This document shows positions 1-7,335 of a stretch of 41,922 bases of DNA, in pieces. The first letter of the stretch is position 1. Every line of letters starts with the position of its first letter. The stretch covers positions 1-41,922 of the forward strand of contig CAILTG010000082.1 in assembly GCA_903837125.1 (NCBI GenBank), given 5' to 3'. Origin of the DNA: Candidatus Magasanikiibacteriota bacterium (GTDB lineage Bacteria; Patescibacteriota; Patescibacteriia; Magasanikbacterales; UBA922). The translations under genes and the position numbers were made by a program. Below the pieces are notes generated by a model. The model saw nothing but the letters and a program-made list of their open reading frames with translations. It ran no database searches and had not been told where the DNA came from.

Positions 1-140
1 ATCAATGCCAAATCTCAAAATCCAAAAATCAAATTATGCATTTAAATTTTGTACTTGATTTGACATTGGAAATTAGAATTTTGATATTTTTTAGATGAAT
101 TAAAAATTAGGTGAATTAGGTAAATTTAAAAAAATTAATT
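1..140. repeat. AT-rich imperfect inverted repeat ahead of the first gene
   Basis: The stretch is built from words such as ACTTGATTTGACATTGG and AATTAGGTGAATTAGG. The 22 bases at 53-74 recur exactly at 30166-30187 in front of pyrF. The GTGAATTAGG word recurs in the gaps before folA and pyrK. It is a member of the genome's dispersed gap-repeat families (types A and B here). No gene or clear promoter is visible in it. Function unknown. Confidence 0.65.
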
Positions 141-143
141 AGC

Positions 144-1643
144 ATGAAAAAATTCCTACAAAAATGGTACCCCGCAATAATAATTTTAATTGGCGCGTTA
201 ATTTTACGCCTTTATTTTTTAATTTTTGTTAAAGCTGATTTTAATTTTGATGAAAATTTCAGCTTGCATTTTAGTACTCTACCTTGGCGTGAAACTCTAA
301 AATACGCGATTATCGAAACCAATCCCCCACTCTACACTCTCATTTTACGTTTTTGGAGTATATTATTTGGACAAAATGAAATTATTTCCCGTTTACTCTC
401 ACTAATCTTTGGCAGTTGTTCCATTTTATTAATTTATGAATTAACTTATAAATTTTTCTGCCGTCGCGTGGCCATTTTTTCCACTGTCATTTTTTCTTTA
501 AGCGCGATAAATATTTATCTAAATTTAGAAGCTCGCTGCTATAGTTTATTAATTTTACTGTCAATTCTTTCGTCTTATTTATTTTTAAAATTTTATCAAA
601 CAAATCAATTTACCAAAAAACAACTAAATTTTTACACTTTGGTACAAACCTGTTTACTTTACACACATTTAACCGCCCTACTTATTCCTTTAATTCAAGT
701 CTTTCAAACCCTAAACGATGATGCTTTTGACAAATCTAAAAAGAAAGCAATCAGCAGAGCCAATATCTTGGCCTTTGGGATATTTTTAATTTGGTTTATT
801 CCTTCAACTTTTTTTAAATTAAACAACCATTTGGCCAACAGCTGGTATTTTAATTTTGTACAAAACGGACCAGCTAATTTTTTAAACGGCTTGACCAATC
901 TCTTGCTTAGGCCTGATGCCTCAATTTTAACTTATTGGCCAACCATAATTATCATTCTTATTATATTTTGGTTAATTATAAAAGCAATACTAAAAAACCA
1001 AACCATTGAAAAGAAAATTTTGATTTATTTATTATTTTTAACCCTCTTACCAGTTATACTTTCTTCATTTTTAGGAATTTTAAGCGCCAAATATTTTTGT
1101 TTATCTCTTCCGGCCCTAGCTCTCATTTTGGCCTACGGTCTAAATTTATTCAAAAAATCTACCAATCTAATAATTTTTTTCTGCCTAGCAATAATAATGT
1201 TCTATTCCTCATTTGGTTATTTTAGTGAACCCATCTACGGGGTACAGACAGTAACCAACTATATTAAAAATAATGAAACACCAAATAGCCTTACCATAAT
1301 TATGCCTTTTAGTGAAAAAATAATTTTGGATAGATACTACCATGGAAAAAATCCTTTAATTGGAGCTTACCCTTTTACCGATAACTTAACCGAAGATGAA
1401 AGAATCGCGCGCTATAATTGGTCCAAACTACCAGTTACCCCAGAAATTTTAGATAGGTGGTTAACAAACATTACCAATAAAAAAGACAAAATATTTTATT
1501 TTGCCTACCAAACTGAAAATGATTTAATCATTAATTGGCTAATTAAACATAATTGGCAAGCTACCCACACTTTAGAAACTACAGGCAAAATACAACAGTA
1601 TTTAACTGAATTCCATGCCCCAACATCCACAAACAAAGATTAA
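144..1643 (+). CDS. GT39/ArnT-like membrane glycosyltransferase (GT-C fold)
   Basis: A 499-residue polytopic membrane protein. The first helix (about 8-30) is followed by an acidic D36-E37 pair in the first outer loop. Next come the NPPLY motif at 60-64 and an EARxYS motif at 129-134, the pattern of the dolichyl-phosphate-mannose / ArnT (GT39, PMT_2) families. These enzymes move a sugar from a polyprenyl-phosphate donor to a lipid or protein on the outer face of the membrane. About ten further hydrophobic helices follow, then a soluble C-terminal part (about 375-499). The acceptor cannot be told from sequence. prmC follows after 24 nt and may be cotranscribed. ATG start after an AT-rich leader without a clear ribosome site. 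Confidence 0.8.
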   Translation: MKKFLQKWYPAIIILIGALILRLYFLIFVKADFNFDENFSLHFSTLPWRETLKYAIIETNPPLYTLILRFWSILFGQNEIISRLLSLIFGSCSILLIYELTYKFFCRRVAIFSTVIFSLSAINIYLNLEARCYSLLILLSILSSYLFLKFYQTNQFTKKQLNFYTLVQTCLLYTHLTALLIPLIQVFQTLNDDAFDKSKKKAISRANILAFGIFLIWFIPSTFFKLNNHLANSWYFNFVQNGPANFLNGLTNLLLRPDASILTYWPTIIIILIIFWLIIKAILKNQTIEKKILIYLLFLTLLPVILSSFLGILSAKYFCLSLPALALILAYGLNLFKKSTNLIIFFCLAIIMFYSSFGYFSEPIYGVQTVTNYIKNNETPNSLTIIMPFSEKIILDRYYHGKNPLIGAYPFTDNLTEDERIARYNWSKLPVTPEILDRWLTNITNKKDKIFYFAYQTENDLIINWLIKHNWQATHTLETTGKIQQYLTEFHAPTSTNKD

Positions 1644-1667
1644 AAAATTGAATGATTAGGTGATTAA

Positions 1668-2621
1668 ATGATTACCAACATGACAACAATTAAAGATATT
1701 TTAATTAAAAATAATAAAAATATAGACACTCTGGATACAGAGTTGCTTTTGTCTTACATCTTGAAAAAACCACGGGAGTGGATTTTGGCACACCCAGACG
1801 AAACAATAGACAAAATACACATAATAAAATACAAACAATTGTTTGCCAAACGAGCTAAAAGTGTGCCGTTGGCGTATTTGACTGGGCACAAAGAATTTTT
1901 TGGGTTGGATTTTATAGTGAATAAAAATGTTTTGATTCCCAGACCGGAGACGGAATTAATGATTGAACTGGTACTCGACAAAATTAAAAAACTAAATGAT
2001 TGTAAAATTATTTTAATTGACATCGGCACCGGAAGCGGATGTATACCAATCTCAATCGCCAATCAAATCCGTAAATCAGAATTATCCGTAATCCGTAATG
2101 TTTATGCTACAGATATATCACAAAAAGCTTTGCTTGTGGCACGAAAAAATGCCAAACTTCACCATACTAAAATTAAATTTATTCATGGCAATCTATTGTC
2201 GAAATTTCCAATTTCTAATTTCCAATTCCCAATCAAATCCAAATTACCAAATTTTCAAATTATTATAACAGCAAACCTACCATATTTAACAAATCAACAA
2301 TTCAAACACGAACCATCAATCCAACACGAGCCCAAACTCGCTCTAGTTGCAGGGCATGATGGACTCAAATATTACAAAAAACTTCTCATGCAAATCAAAT
2401 CAACACTTTCAACTTTAAAACTTTATCCCGATTCGAAATCGAGGATCCTCGACCTTCGAGGTCGGGATAACTTTATAACTTTCATAGAGATTGACCCTTC
2501 TCAATCTCAAGCAATCAAACTTCTTATCAAAAAATATCTTCCAACATCAAAAATTGAATTACACAAAGATTTAGCTAGTTTAGATAGAATCGTCGAAATA
2601 AAAATAAAAAATTCCGTTTAA
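1668..2621 (+). CDS. prmC: Release factor glutamine methyltransferase PrmC, with repeat-derived insertions
   Basis: PrmC methylates the glutamine of the GGQ loop of release factors RF1 and RF2 using S-adenosylmethionine. Visible features are the helical N-terminal domain with WILAHPDE (38-45), LIPRPETE (89-96), the SAM loop DIGTGSGC (118-125), the catalytic loop as NLPY (203-206; NPPY in most bacteria) and EPKLALVAGHDGL (221-233). Two segments do not look like the family. Residues about 180-197 are encoded by a gap-type repeat (2203-2262). Residues about 253-268 are encoded by a near-palindrome (2424-2471) and replace the usual Leu-Pro-Gly-Gly turn. The catalytic motifs are intact, so it is probably functional. 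An ATG at 1680 is an alternative start. The stop codon lies inside the following terminator palindrome. Confidence 0.93.
   Translation: MITNMTTIKDILIKNNKNIDTLDTELLLSYILKKPREWILAHPDETIDKIHIIKYKQLFAKRAKSVPLAYLTGHKEFFGLDFIVNKNVLIPRPETELMIELVLDKIKKLNDCKIILIDIGTGSGCIPISIANQIRKSELSVIRNVYATDISQKALLVARKNAKLHHTKIKFIHGNLLSKFPISNFQFPIKSKLPNFQIIITANLPYLTNQQFKHEPSIQHEPKLALVAGHDGLKYYKKLLMQIKSTLSTLKLYPDSKSRILDLRGRDNFITFIEIDPSQSQAIKLLIKKYLPTSKIELHKDLASLDRIVEIKIKNSV
1802..1838. repeat. Type E repeat inside prmC
   Basis: The 18 bases AACAATAGACAAAATACA (1802-1819) recur exactly at 17535-17552 before thyA. TACACATAATAAAATACA (1816-1833) recurs exactly at 15145-15162 before rplA, and nearly so at 10820-10836 after gyrB. 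Here the element is translated as part of the PrmC N-terminal domain (about residues 46-57). Confidence 0.7.
2203..2262. repeat. Type B gap repeat inside prmC
   Basis: The bases repeat the words AATTTCCAAT and CCAATCAAATCC, which also occur in the untranslated gap before pyrF (30099-30128). Here they are read in frame as a Phe/Pro/Asn/Ser/Ile-rich stretch just before the NLPY catalytic loop. Confidence 0.7.
2424..2471. repeat. Near-palindromic element inside prmC
   Basis: The outer arms TTATCCCGA (2424-2432) and TCGGGATAA (2463-2471) are perfect complements. The core TCGAGGATCCTCGA (2440-2453) is itself a perfect palindrome. Both flanks carry AACTTT-type words (AACTTTAAAACTTT before, AACTTTATAACTTT after). 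It is read in frame and adds about 16 residues. Confidence 0.8.
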
Positions 2622-2638
2622 ACGGAATTTTTTATTTT
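2601..2638. terminator. Bidirectional terminator, perfect 38-nt palindrome
   Basis: The left half 2601-2619 and the right half 2620-2638 are exact reverse complements, with AATTCCGTTT / AAACGGAATT at the core and A-rich then T-rich outer parts. It lies between convergent prmC (+) and the DUF3048 gene (-), so it can terminate both. The TAA of prmC (2619-2621) sits at its centre. Confidence 0.88.
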
Positions 2639-2654
2639 GTTACACATTACTTGA

Positions 2655-3725
2655 TTATTTATAACTCACAATCGCTAAATTCGGCACCACCTCTATCCAA
2701 ACATGCCCAGGATTCAAACTAATTTCATTACCAATAGCATCATAAAATTCTGTGCGAACGATTTTTGAACTTTTATTCCAAGTGCCAGAAATCACTTGTC
2801 CATTCTCAAAAACTAATAATTTTCCTTTACCAATAGTGGTCACCTGTTTCCGACCCTCCTCATCAATCACCTTCATTTTCATTTCTTCCACAATCACGGT
2901 GTCGGCCATTATTGGCTGGCTGTTTTCCATTAAATGAATCTCCCCTGCTTGATAACGTGCATATTGATTAGTAGAACTAGAATATTTCCAATCTATTAAA
3001 TAAGTTGGCGGCGCAAAAGAGATACTCATCTGTTGTGTGGTTAGTGGTAAGGTAATTAGGTGGTCAGGTGATGAAGTATTAAACTTCCACCCAGCCCAAT
3101 TTCCATCGGCTATTTTATTACTGGTAATAATTTTATTCCACAAATCACTACTGGTATAAACATTATGCGGGGCTGTCCGAGAATTTTCGCGCCAATAACT
3201 CTGTCCATTGTAAAATTGATTCCAATCATTAATATGATCAGTTTTTATTTTATCTAAAGCGTCTGGCGATCCACCCACGTGCAAATAAATTATATTATTA
3301 TATTCTTCCAGCCAATCTAAATAATATGGTCGGGCACTGCGTACTGGCCCAACTTTGTCTACTTTGGTATCAGCTGGATAAATTGCTAAAAAGCGTGGAA
3401 TATTGGCCTCGGTAGGTGCTTCATAAACAATTGAAGCCTCAGCCAAACCAGCCTGTGGCCAACTATCAAAATGATTTTCAACCATTACGCCCACGAGTGG
3501 TGGATTAACTTTATCGGCTGAATCCACACATACACCATCTAGCAAACGGCGGTAATTACAATTTTCTGTTTTCTTTTCCTGCCCCATTTGTACGGACAGG
3601 TCGCGACCTGTCCCTAACGCCTTAAAATATCCCCAACCAAACCAAACTAAAAGACCAACGCCAGTTAAAAAAACTAATCCGGCTAATAAATAAACAAATT
3701 TTGCTGTTGAAGAATTTTTAGTCAT
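2655..3725 (-). CDS. DUF3048 (YerB-like) membrane-anchored protein
   Basis: A 356-residue protein with one N-terminal membrane helix (about 10-33) and a large outer domain. The segments VGVMVENHFDSWPQAGL (78-94), YEAPTEANIPRF (101-112) and GPVRSARPYYLDW, plus a later APHNVYTS, match the DUF3048 family (Bacillus YerB). Its biochemical role is not established. Unlike YerB it has no lipobox Cys, so it is held by a transmembrane helix. The linker after the helix (residues about 38-46) is encoded by a perfect 20-bp palindrome, a probable repeat insertion. It ends against the bidirectional terminator shared with prmC. Confidence 0.85.
   Translation of the reverse strand: MTKNSSTAKFVYLLAGLVFLTGVGLLVWFGWGYFKALGTGRDLSVQMGQEKKTENCNYRRLLDGVCVDSADKVNPPLVGVMVENHFDSWPQAGLAEASIVYEAPTEANIPRFLAIYPADTKVDKVGPVRSARPYYLDWLEEYNNIIYLHVGGSPDALDKIKTDHINDWNQFYNGQSYWRENSRTAPHNVYTSSDLWNKIITSNKIADGNWAGWKFNTSSPDHLITLPLTTQQMSISFAPPTYLIDWKYSSSTNQYARYQAGEIHLMENSQPIMADTVIVEEMKMKVIDEEGRKQVTTIGKGKLLVFENGQVISGTWNKSSKIVRTEFYDAIGNEISLNPGHVWIEVVPNLAIVSYK
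3594..3613. repeat. Perfect 20-bp GC-rich palindrome in a coding linker
   Basis: GGACAGGTCGCGACCTGTCC is exactly self-complementary. With mismatches the symmetry extends outward (GTA on the left, CTAAC on the right). It is much more GC-rich than its surroundings and encodes part of the linker after the membrane helix of the DUF3048 protein. Confidence 0.85.
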
Positions 3726-3770
3726 ATTATTTTAATACCATTAACATTCTAACATAAAATTAAACATTTT

Positions 3771-3796
3771 AAAACCACCCACATTTCTGCGGGTGG
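3771..3796 (-). terminator. Intrinsic terminator of the small zinc-ribbon gene
   Basis: Read on minus, CCACCCGCAGAAATGTGGGTGG forms a stem of about 9 pairs with a 4-base loop (one A-C mismatch). TTTT follows immediately. It lies about 65 nt past the stop of the minus-strand gene at 3863 and closely resembles the terminator at 5015-5046. Confidence 0.7.
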
Positions 3797-3862
3797 AATA
3801 AATTTTGATCCTGCGCTTTTTGATTTGAATGGAAGCGCTAAACCATTCATTCCTGTCCCTTA

Positions 3863-4096
3863 TCACCGCCCCCAACGATTTCCTCTTGTCCAGGAATGAG
3901 ACTGCTCATGGCCGCACTTAGGGCATCGATACCACCGCCACAGCTTGTCTACAGTCCAGTCTCGAGTTGGCCTCATCAAAGAACCACAAACACCGCATTT
4001 CGGCCACAAGAGGAGGATAAACACTAGCGCAAAAGGACAAAAGGCCAGTGCCACCACCCATTCTGAACCCATTCCAACCTCCACATCAAAAAACAT
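3863..4096 (-). CDS. Small membrane-anchored zinc-ribbon protein
   Basis: A 77-residue protein with one hydrophobic helix (about 13-31), followed by two CxxC knuckles, C34-x2-C37 and C58-x2-C61, spaced as in a zinc ribbon. I do not recognise a family. Support for a real gene comes from the paired Cys motifs, the membrane helix and a good terminator downstream. The coding stretch is clearly more GC-rich than its neighbours and uses C/G-ending codons freely, which suggests a different origin. An alternative start is the ATG at 4072 (residue 9), preceded by GGAGG at a normal distance; that would give 69 residues. Most genes here lack such a site, so the start is undecided. Confidence 0.6.
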   Translation of the reverse strand: MFFDVEVGMGSEWVVALAFCPFALVFILLLWPKCGVCGSLMRPTRDWTVDKLWRWYRCPKCGHEQSHSWTRGNRWGR

Positions 4097-4143
4097 TATA
4101 AATATATTAATTATTCACATTTTTGTCTATAAAATACAACGGA

Positions 4144-4162
4144 ATTGTCAAAAAAAGACAAT
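4144..4162. promoter_or_regulatory. Inverted repeat upstream of the TrmB-like gene, possible operator
   Basis: ATTGTC (4144-4149) and GACAAT (4157-4162) are separated by seven A bases. The site lies 14 nt before the -35 box of the regulator gene, where an autoregulatory operator might sit. No T-run follows, so it is not an obvious terminator. Confidence 0.4.
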
Positions 4163-4175
4163 AAGACTCTAGATA

Positions 4176-4205
4176 TTGACATAATTGGCATAATTAAGCT
4201 AAAAT
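4176..4205 (+). promoter_or_regulatory. Promoter of the TrmB-like regulator
   Basis: TTGACA (4176-4181), an 18-nt spacer and TAAAAT (4200-4205). The ATG follows 28 nt later. The direct repeat TAATTGGCATAATTA in the spacer could be a regulator site. Confidence 0.7.
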
Positions 4206-4233
4206 ATTAGTAACTAAACTTTAATCTTTTTGT

Positions 4234-4998
4234 ATGGAAAAAAATACATTTTTTGCACAAATTGGTTTTCAGCCAAACAAAGCCAAAATTTATGAGGTCT
4301 TATTATCGCTTGGCACTGCCCCGGCAGGAACCATTGCTAAAGATGCAATTATTGTTCGTTCCACTACCTACAAAATTTTAGACGAACTAATAACTGAAGG
4401 TCTGATTGAAATGAATGAAGTAAAAGGTAAAGCCAAACAATATACTGCTTTACCACCGAGTAAACTTTTGGAAGTAATAGAAAATAAAAAAACCGCGGTG
4501 GAAAATTTTTTACCAGAGTTAATGGGTGTATTTACCTCTTCAAATTTTAAGCCAAAAATGAAATTCTACGAAGGATTAGCAGGTAAGAAAAAAGTTTTTG
4601 AAGATATTTTAACTTTAAAAAATAGCACGGTTTACACTTTCTCGCCAATGAAAGAAGTACTCAATTTGTTTGGAAAAAATTATATGCACCATTATACAGA
4701 AAAAAGAGTTAAAAATAAAATTTGGCGTCACGCTCTGCGTCCAGCCTCGGACATCAGTGAAAAAAAAAGCGACTGGGAATTTTATGGATCCAATGAAAAA
4801 GTAATGCGCGAAATCCGTTTTCTCCCCAAGGGAATTGATGATGATACTTTGATTCATATTTACGCCGACAAAGTGGGAGTAATTGCCTCTGAAAAAGAAA
4901 ATTATGCTTTTATTGTGGAAAGTAAAGAATTAACTAAATTAATGAAGCAAGTTTTTATGCTATTATGGTCCACTGCCACTCCGGTATACAAACCTTAA
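4234..4998 (+). CDS. TrmB-family transcriptional regulator
   Basis: A 254-residue protein. The N-terminal winged helix-turn-helix (about 8-75) has the TrmB layout: a first helix ending in FQPNKAKIYEVLLSLG, the AKDAIIVRSTTYKILDELITEGLI recognition region (split at 35-58) and a wing before QYTALPPSKLLEVI. A coiled linker (about 75-100) and a C-terminal effector-like domain (about 108-250) follow. TrmB proteins in archaea respond to sugars; those in Patescibacteria are common but mostly uncharacterised. It stands alone with its own promoter and a terminator shared with rplY, so its targets cannot be read from context. Confidence 0.8.
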   Translation: MEKNTFFAQIGFQPNKAKIYEVLLSLGTAPAGTIAKDAIIVRSTTYKILDELITEGLIEMNEVKGKAKQYTALPPSKLLEVIENKKTAVENFLPELMGVFTSSNFKPKMKFYEGLAGKKKVFEDILTLKNSTVYTFSPMKEVLNLFGKNYMHHYTEKRVKNKIWRHALRPASDISEKKSDWEFYGSNEKVMREIRFLPKGIDDDTLIHIYADKVGVIASEKENYAFIVESKELTKLMKQVFMLLWSTATPVYKP

Positions 4999-5014
4999 AT
5001 TTAAAAAAATACAT

Positions 5015-5046
5015 AAAACCACCCGCATTTCTGTGGGTGGTTTTTT
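5015..5046. terminator. Bidirectional terminator between the TrmB-like gene and rplY
   Basis: AAAACCACCCGCA and TGTGGGTGGTTTT pair over 13 positions (one G-U) with loop TTTC. A runs on the left and T runs on the right serve both converging genes. Confidence 0.88.
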
Positions 5047-5074
5047 ATTCTGTTTCAATCTGTCTGAATCAATG

Positions 5075-5785
5075 CTATTTTTTCTTCTCTTCTTTCTTTG
5101 GTGCCACAGCCGGTGCACCAGCGGCAGGAGCCGCGCCTTCTTCACCTTCGGCCACTTCTTCCTTGCCCTTCTTTTCCACTTCAATCTGTTCAAGACTTGG
5201 AGCAGTAGTTTCTTCCATAGCTTTCAATTCTTCTTCAGTTAATGGAGCCAACACCTTGGCCAACACCAATTCAGCTGCATTAGCTACCTTAATACCAGCT
5301 GGTACAGCCAAATCTTTTACACGAATTACATCGGTAAAAGTCTTTAGTACGCTCAAATCCACATCAATGTGAGAAATTAAATCCTGAGGTAAACATTTTA
5401 TTTCCAAAGTATCATGAGTCTTCATTAAGGTGCCGCCAAATTCCTTTACAGCTGGAGCTTCACCAACAAAATGCAACTCAATATTGACATGCATTTCCTT
5501 ATTCATATTAATCTGACGAAAATCCACATGAACTATTTTTCCTTTTACTGGATCATATTGTAAATCCTGAATCAAAACTTTTACTGGTTTATCTGAACCA
5601 ACAATTAAATCTACCAAACTAGACTCTCCGGCTTCGCTATAAAACTTAACAAAAGTATTATAAGGCAAAGTTAAAGACTGTGGCTTCGTGGTTGGACCAT
5701 ACAAAACTGCTGGTATAAAACCAGTGGCTCTTAAACTTTCAACTTTTTCTTTTCCTCTCTTTTGTGCTGCAAAACTAAATGTCAT
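5075..5785 (-). CDS. rplY: 50S ribosomal protein L25 (Ctc/TL5 type)
   Basis: A 236-residue protein that binds 5S rRNA in the large subunit. The N-terminal L25 domain (about 1-92) contains RATGFIPAVLYG (19-30) and HVDFRQI. The C-terminal TL5/Ctc domain runs from about 95 to 190. The last 40 residues are a low-complexity Ala/Glu/Lys/Pro tail common in CPR ribosomal proteins. It follows the small zinc-ribbon gene by 13 nt, so the two are probably cotranscribed from the promoter at 6146-6174. Confidence 0.95.
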   Translation of the reverse strand: MTFSFAAQKRGKEKVESLRATGFIPAVLYGPTTKPQSLTLPYNTFVKFYSEAGESSLVDLIVGSDKPVKVLIQDLQYDPVKGKIVHVDFRQINMNKEMHVNIELHFVGEAPAVKEFGGTLMKTHDTLEIKCLPQDLISHIDVDLSVLKTFTDVIRVKDLAVPAGIKVANAAELVLAKVLAPLTEEELKAMEETTAPSLEQIEVEKKGKEEVAEGEEGAAPAAGAPAVAPKKEEKKK

Positions 5786-5798
5786 AAATTTTAAAATA

Positions 5799-6116
5799 TT
5801 ATATTTGATTATTTTTTAATGTTTGATAAAAATCCAACAATTCATCCTCGGTAATTCCTCCGCTATTTTTTAAACGCTGTACATCATTGGCATTTAAATC
5901 TGTTATCACACCTACAGTGCTGGTTCCTAATTTGGAAACCAGAATGAGGGCTATAATTGCGCTTTGACAATGTGAACAGGTTATATGCACTAAATGCGCT
6001 CCAGATTTTTTTTCCAAGATATTAGCGGCTGTGGGCCGATATTCTTTTTGGCAAACCGGACAACGATTCATGAGCCGTAAACTCTCCTGAATTGGATTGG
6101 ATTGTGAATCGGGCAT
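5799..6116 (-). CDS. Conserved-looking zinc-ribbon protein, unknown function
   Basis: A 105-residue soluble protein with two knuckles, C19-P-V-C22 and C47-S-H-C50, typical of a treble-clef or ribbon zinc site. A hydrophobic strand (about 52-60) and an acidic helical C-terminus follow, with TEDELLDFYQTL at 89-100. The frame is open back to an ATG at 6158. That codon lies upstream of the predicted transcription start (about 6139), so the ATG at 6116 is chosen. It sits between rodA and rplY, 13 nt ahead of rplY. I do not know the family; a role in ribosome or cell-wall biology is only suggested by context. Confidence 0.7.
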   Translation of the reverse strand: MPDSQSNPIQESLRLMNRCPVCQKEYRPTAANILEKKSGAHLVHITCSHCQSAIIALILVSKLGTSTVGVITDLNANDVQRLKNSGGITEDELLDFYQTLKNNQI

Positions 6117-6145
6117 AATATTTTTGAACCCTTTTTCGTGGGAAT

Positions 6146-6174
6146 AATATAACACCATTAAATAATAAAGTCAA
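6146..6174 (-). promoter_or_regulatory. Promoter of the zinc-ribbon gene and rplY
   Basis: On minus, TTGACT (6174-6169), a 17-nt spacer and TATATT (6151-6146). The expected start is near 6139, which decides the start codon at 6116. Confidence 0.65.
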
Positions 6175-6217
6175 GAGCCACTCCTTTCCACTCTTGTTCA
6201 AGAGACCAAGTCCAAAA

Positions 6218-7333
6218 TTATTCTAAATTTACAAAATAATTTGACTTGGCCACACTTTGGGCTATGCCTACAAGTATTAAACTAATTATCAAAGATGATC
6301 CTCCATAGCTTAAAAAAGGCAAAGTAACCCCAGTCATGGGCAAAATTCCACTGGCTCCGCCAATATTAACCAAAAGTTGAATTAAAAAATATAGTAAAAT
6401 CCCTAAAACTAAATAAGCATCAAAATCATTGGTACACTTAAGAGAAATTTTCAAAAGTCGCCAGAGCAAAAGAAAATAAAATGCCAAGGTAATTAACACC
6501 CCCACAAATCCCAACTCCTCGGCTACCACCGAAAAAATAAAATCGGTTTGCGCCTCTGGTAAAAAATGTAATTGGCTTTGAGAACCAAACCCCAAACCTT
6601 GACCAAAAAATTTTCCCGAACCAATGGCGATTACCGACTGATTAACATTATAACCAGAATTTAAAGAATCCTGCGTAGGGTTTAAAAAAATTAAAATTCT
6701 TTGTTTTTGATAATCTTTGAACACAAAAAACCAACCAATAAGCGCCACCAAGGTAGCTATTCCCACAATTCCCAAAATATATCTTTTTTTAGTGCCAGTT
6801 AAAAAAAGCAGACCAAACCAAATACCAAAAATAACCAATGAAGAACCTAAATCCGGCTGAAACATTATTAAAACAACTAAAAATAAAGCCAGCAAAAACG
6901 TAGAAACCACAAACTGTAAACGATCAAAACGACGACCATATTTTTCAATCCACCAAGCTAAAAAAATAATAAAGGCTGCTTTGGCAAACTCCACCGGCTG
7001 AAAAGAAAAACTGCCAAGGTGGAACCAACCACGCGTGCCTCTAACTGCCTGTCCCAAAAAAAGCACCAGAAATAACAAAACCAACGCCAAAAGATAAACC
7101 ATACGCGCGGAAGAACGATAAAAACTAACCTGTACTAAACTGGCAATAAAAAGACCCACAAAACCAACCGCCACTGCGATAGCTTGAGTGGAAAAATAAG
7201 TAAGCTGATCACCGCGCGACAAATCTATACTGTAAATAACCGAGAGTCCAATGGCCACCAATACCAAAACTATGATTGACAAAAGCCAATCATAGTTTTT
7301 AAAAGAAATAATTTTCCGATTTAATAATACCAT
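6218..7333 (-). CDS. rodA: SEDS peptidoglycan glycosyltransferase RodA
   Basis: A 371-residue integral membrane protein with about ten helices. SEDS motifs seen are FQPVEFAKAA (111-120), FQPDLGSS (158-165), NVNQSVIAIGSGKFFGQG (229-246), EAQTDFIFSVVAEELG (260-275, with the catalytic-type D264) and LPFLSYGGSS near the end. RodA polymerises lipid II into glycan strands with a class B PBP during side-wall growth. RodA is preferred over FtsW because of the motif set and length, but the families overlap. It starts 2 nt after a single-pass membrane protein gene, so the two are almost certainly translated together. Confidence 0.9.
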   Translation of the reverse strand: MVLLNRKIISFKNYDWLLSIIVLVLVAIGLSVIYSIDLSRGDQLTYFSTQAIAVAVGFVGLFIASLVQVSFYRSSARMVYLLALVLLFLVLFLGQAVRGTRGWFHLGSFSFQPVEFAKAAFIIFLAWWIEKYGRRFDRLQFVVSTFLLALFLVVLIMFQPDLGSSLVIFGIWFGLLFLTGTKKRYILGIVGIATLVALIGWFFVFKDYQKQRILIFLNPTQDSLNSGYNVNQSVIAIGSGKFFGQGLGFGSQSQLHFLPEAQTDFIFSVVAEELGFVGVLITLAFYFLLLWRLLKISLKCTNDFDAYLVLGILLYFLIQLLVNIGGASGILPMTGVTLPFLSYGGSSLIISLILVGIAQSVAKSNYFVNLE

Positions 7334-7335
7334 AA

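Noticed and set aside
2408-2490. Insertion sequence or transposon
   Set aside because: No transposase frame is present in or near any of the palindromes; they are too short to be autonomous.
4965-5372. Plus-strand open frames over rplY
   Set aside because: They overlap rplY, which has clear family motifs; their Ser/Phe-rich translations are antisense shadows.
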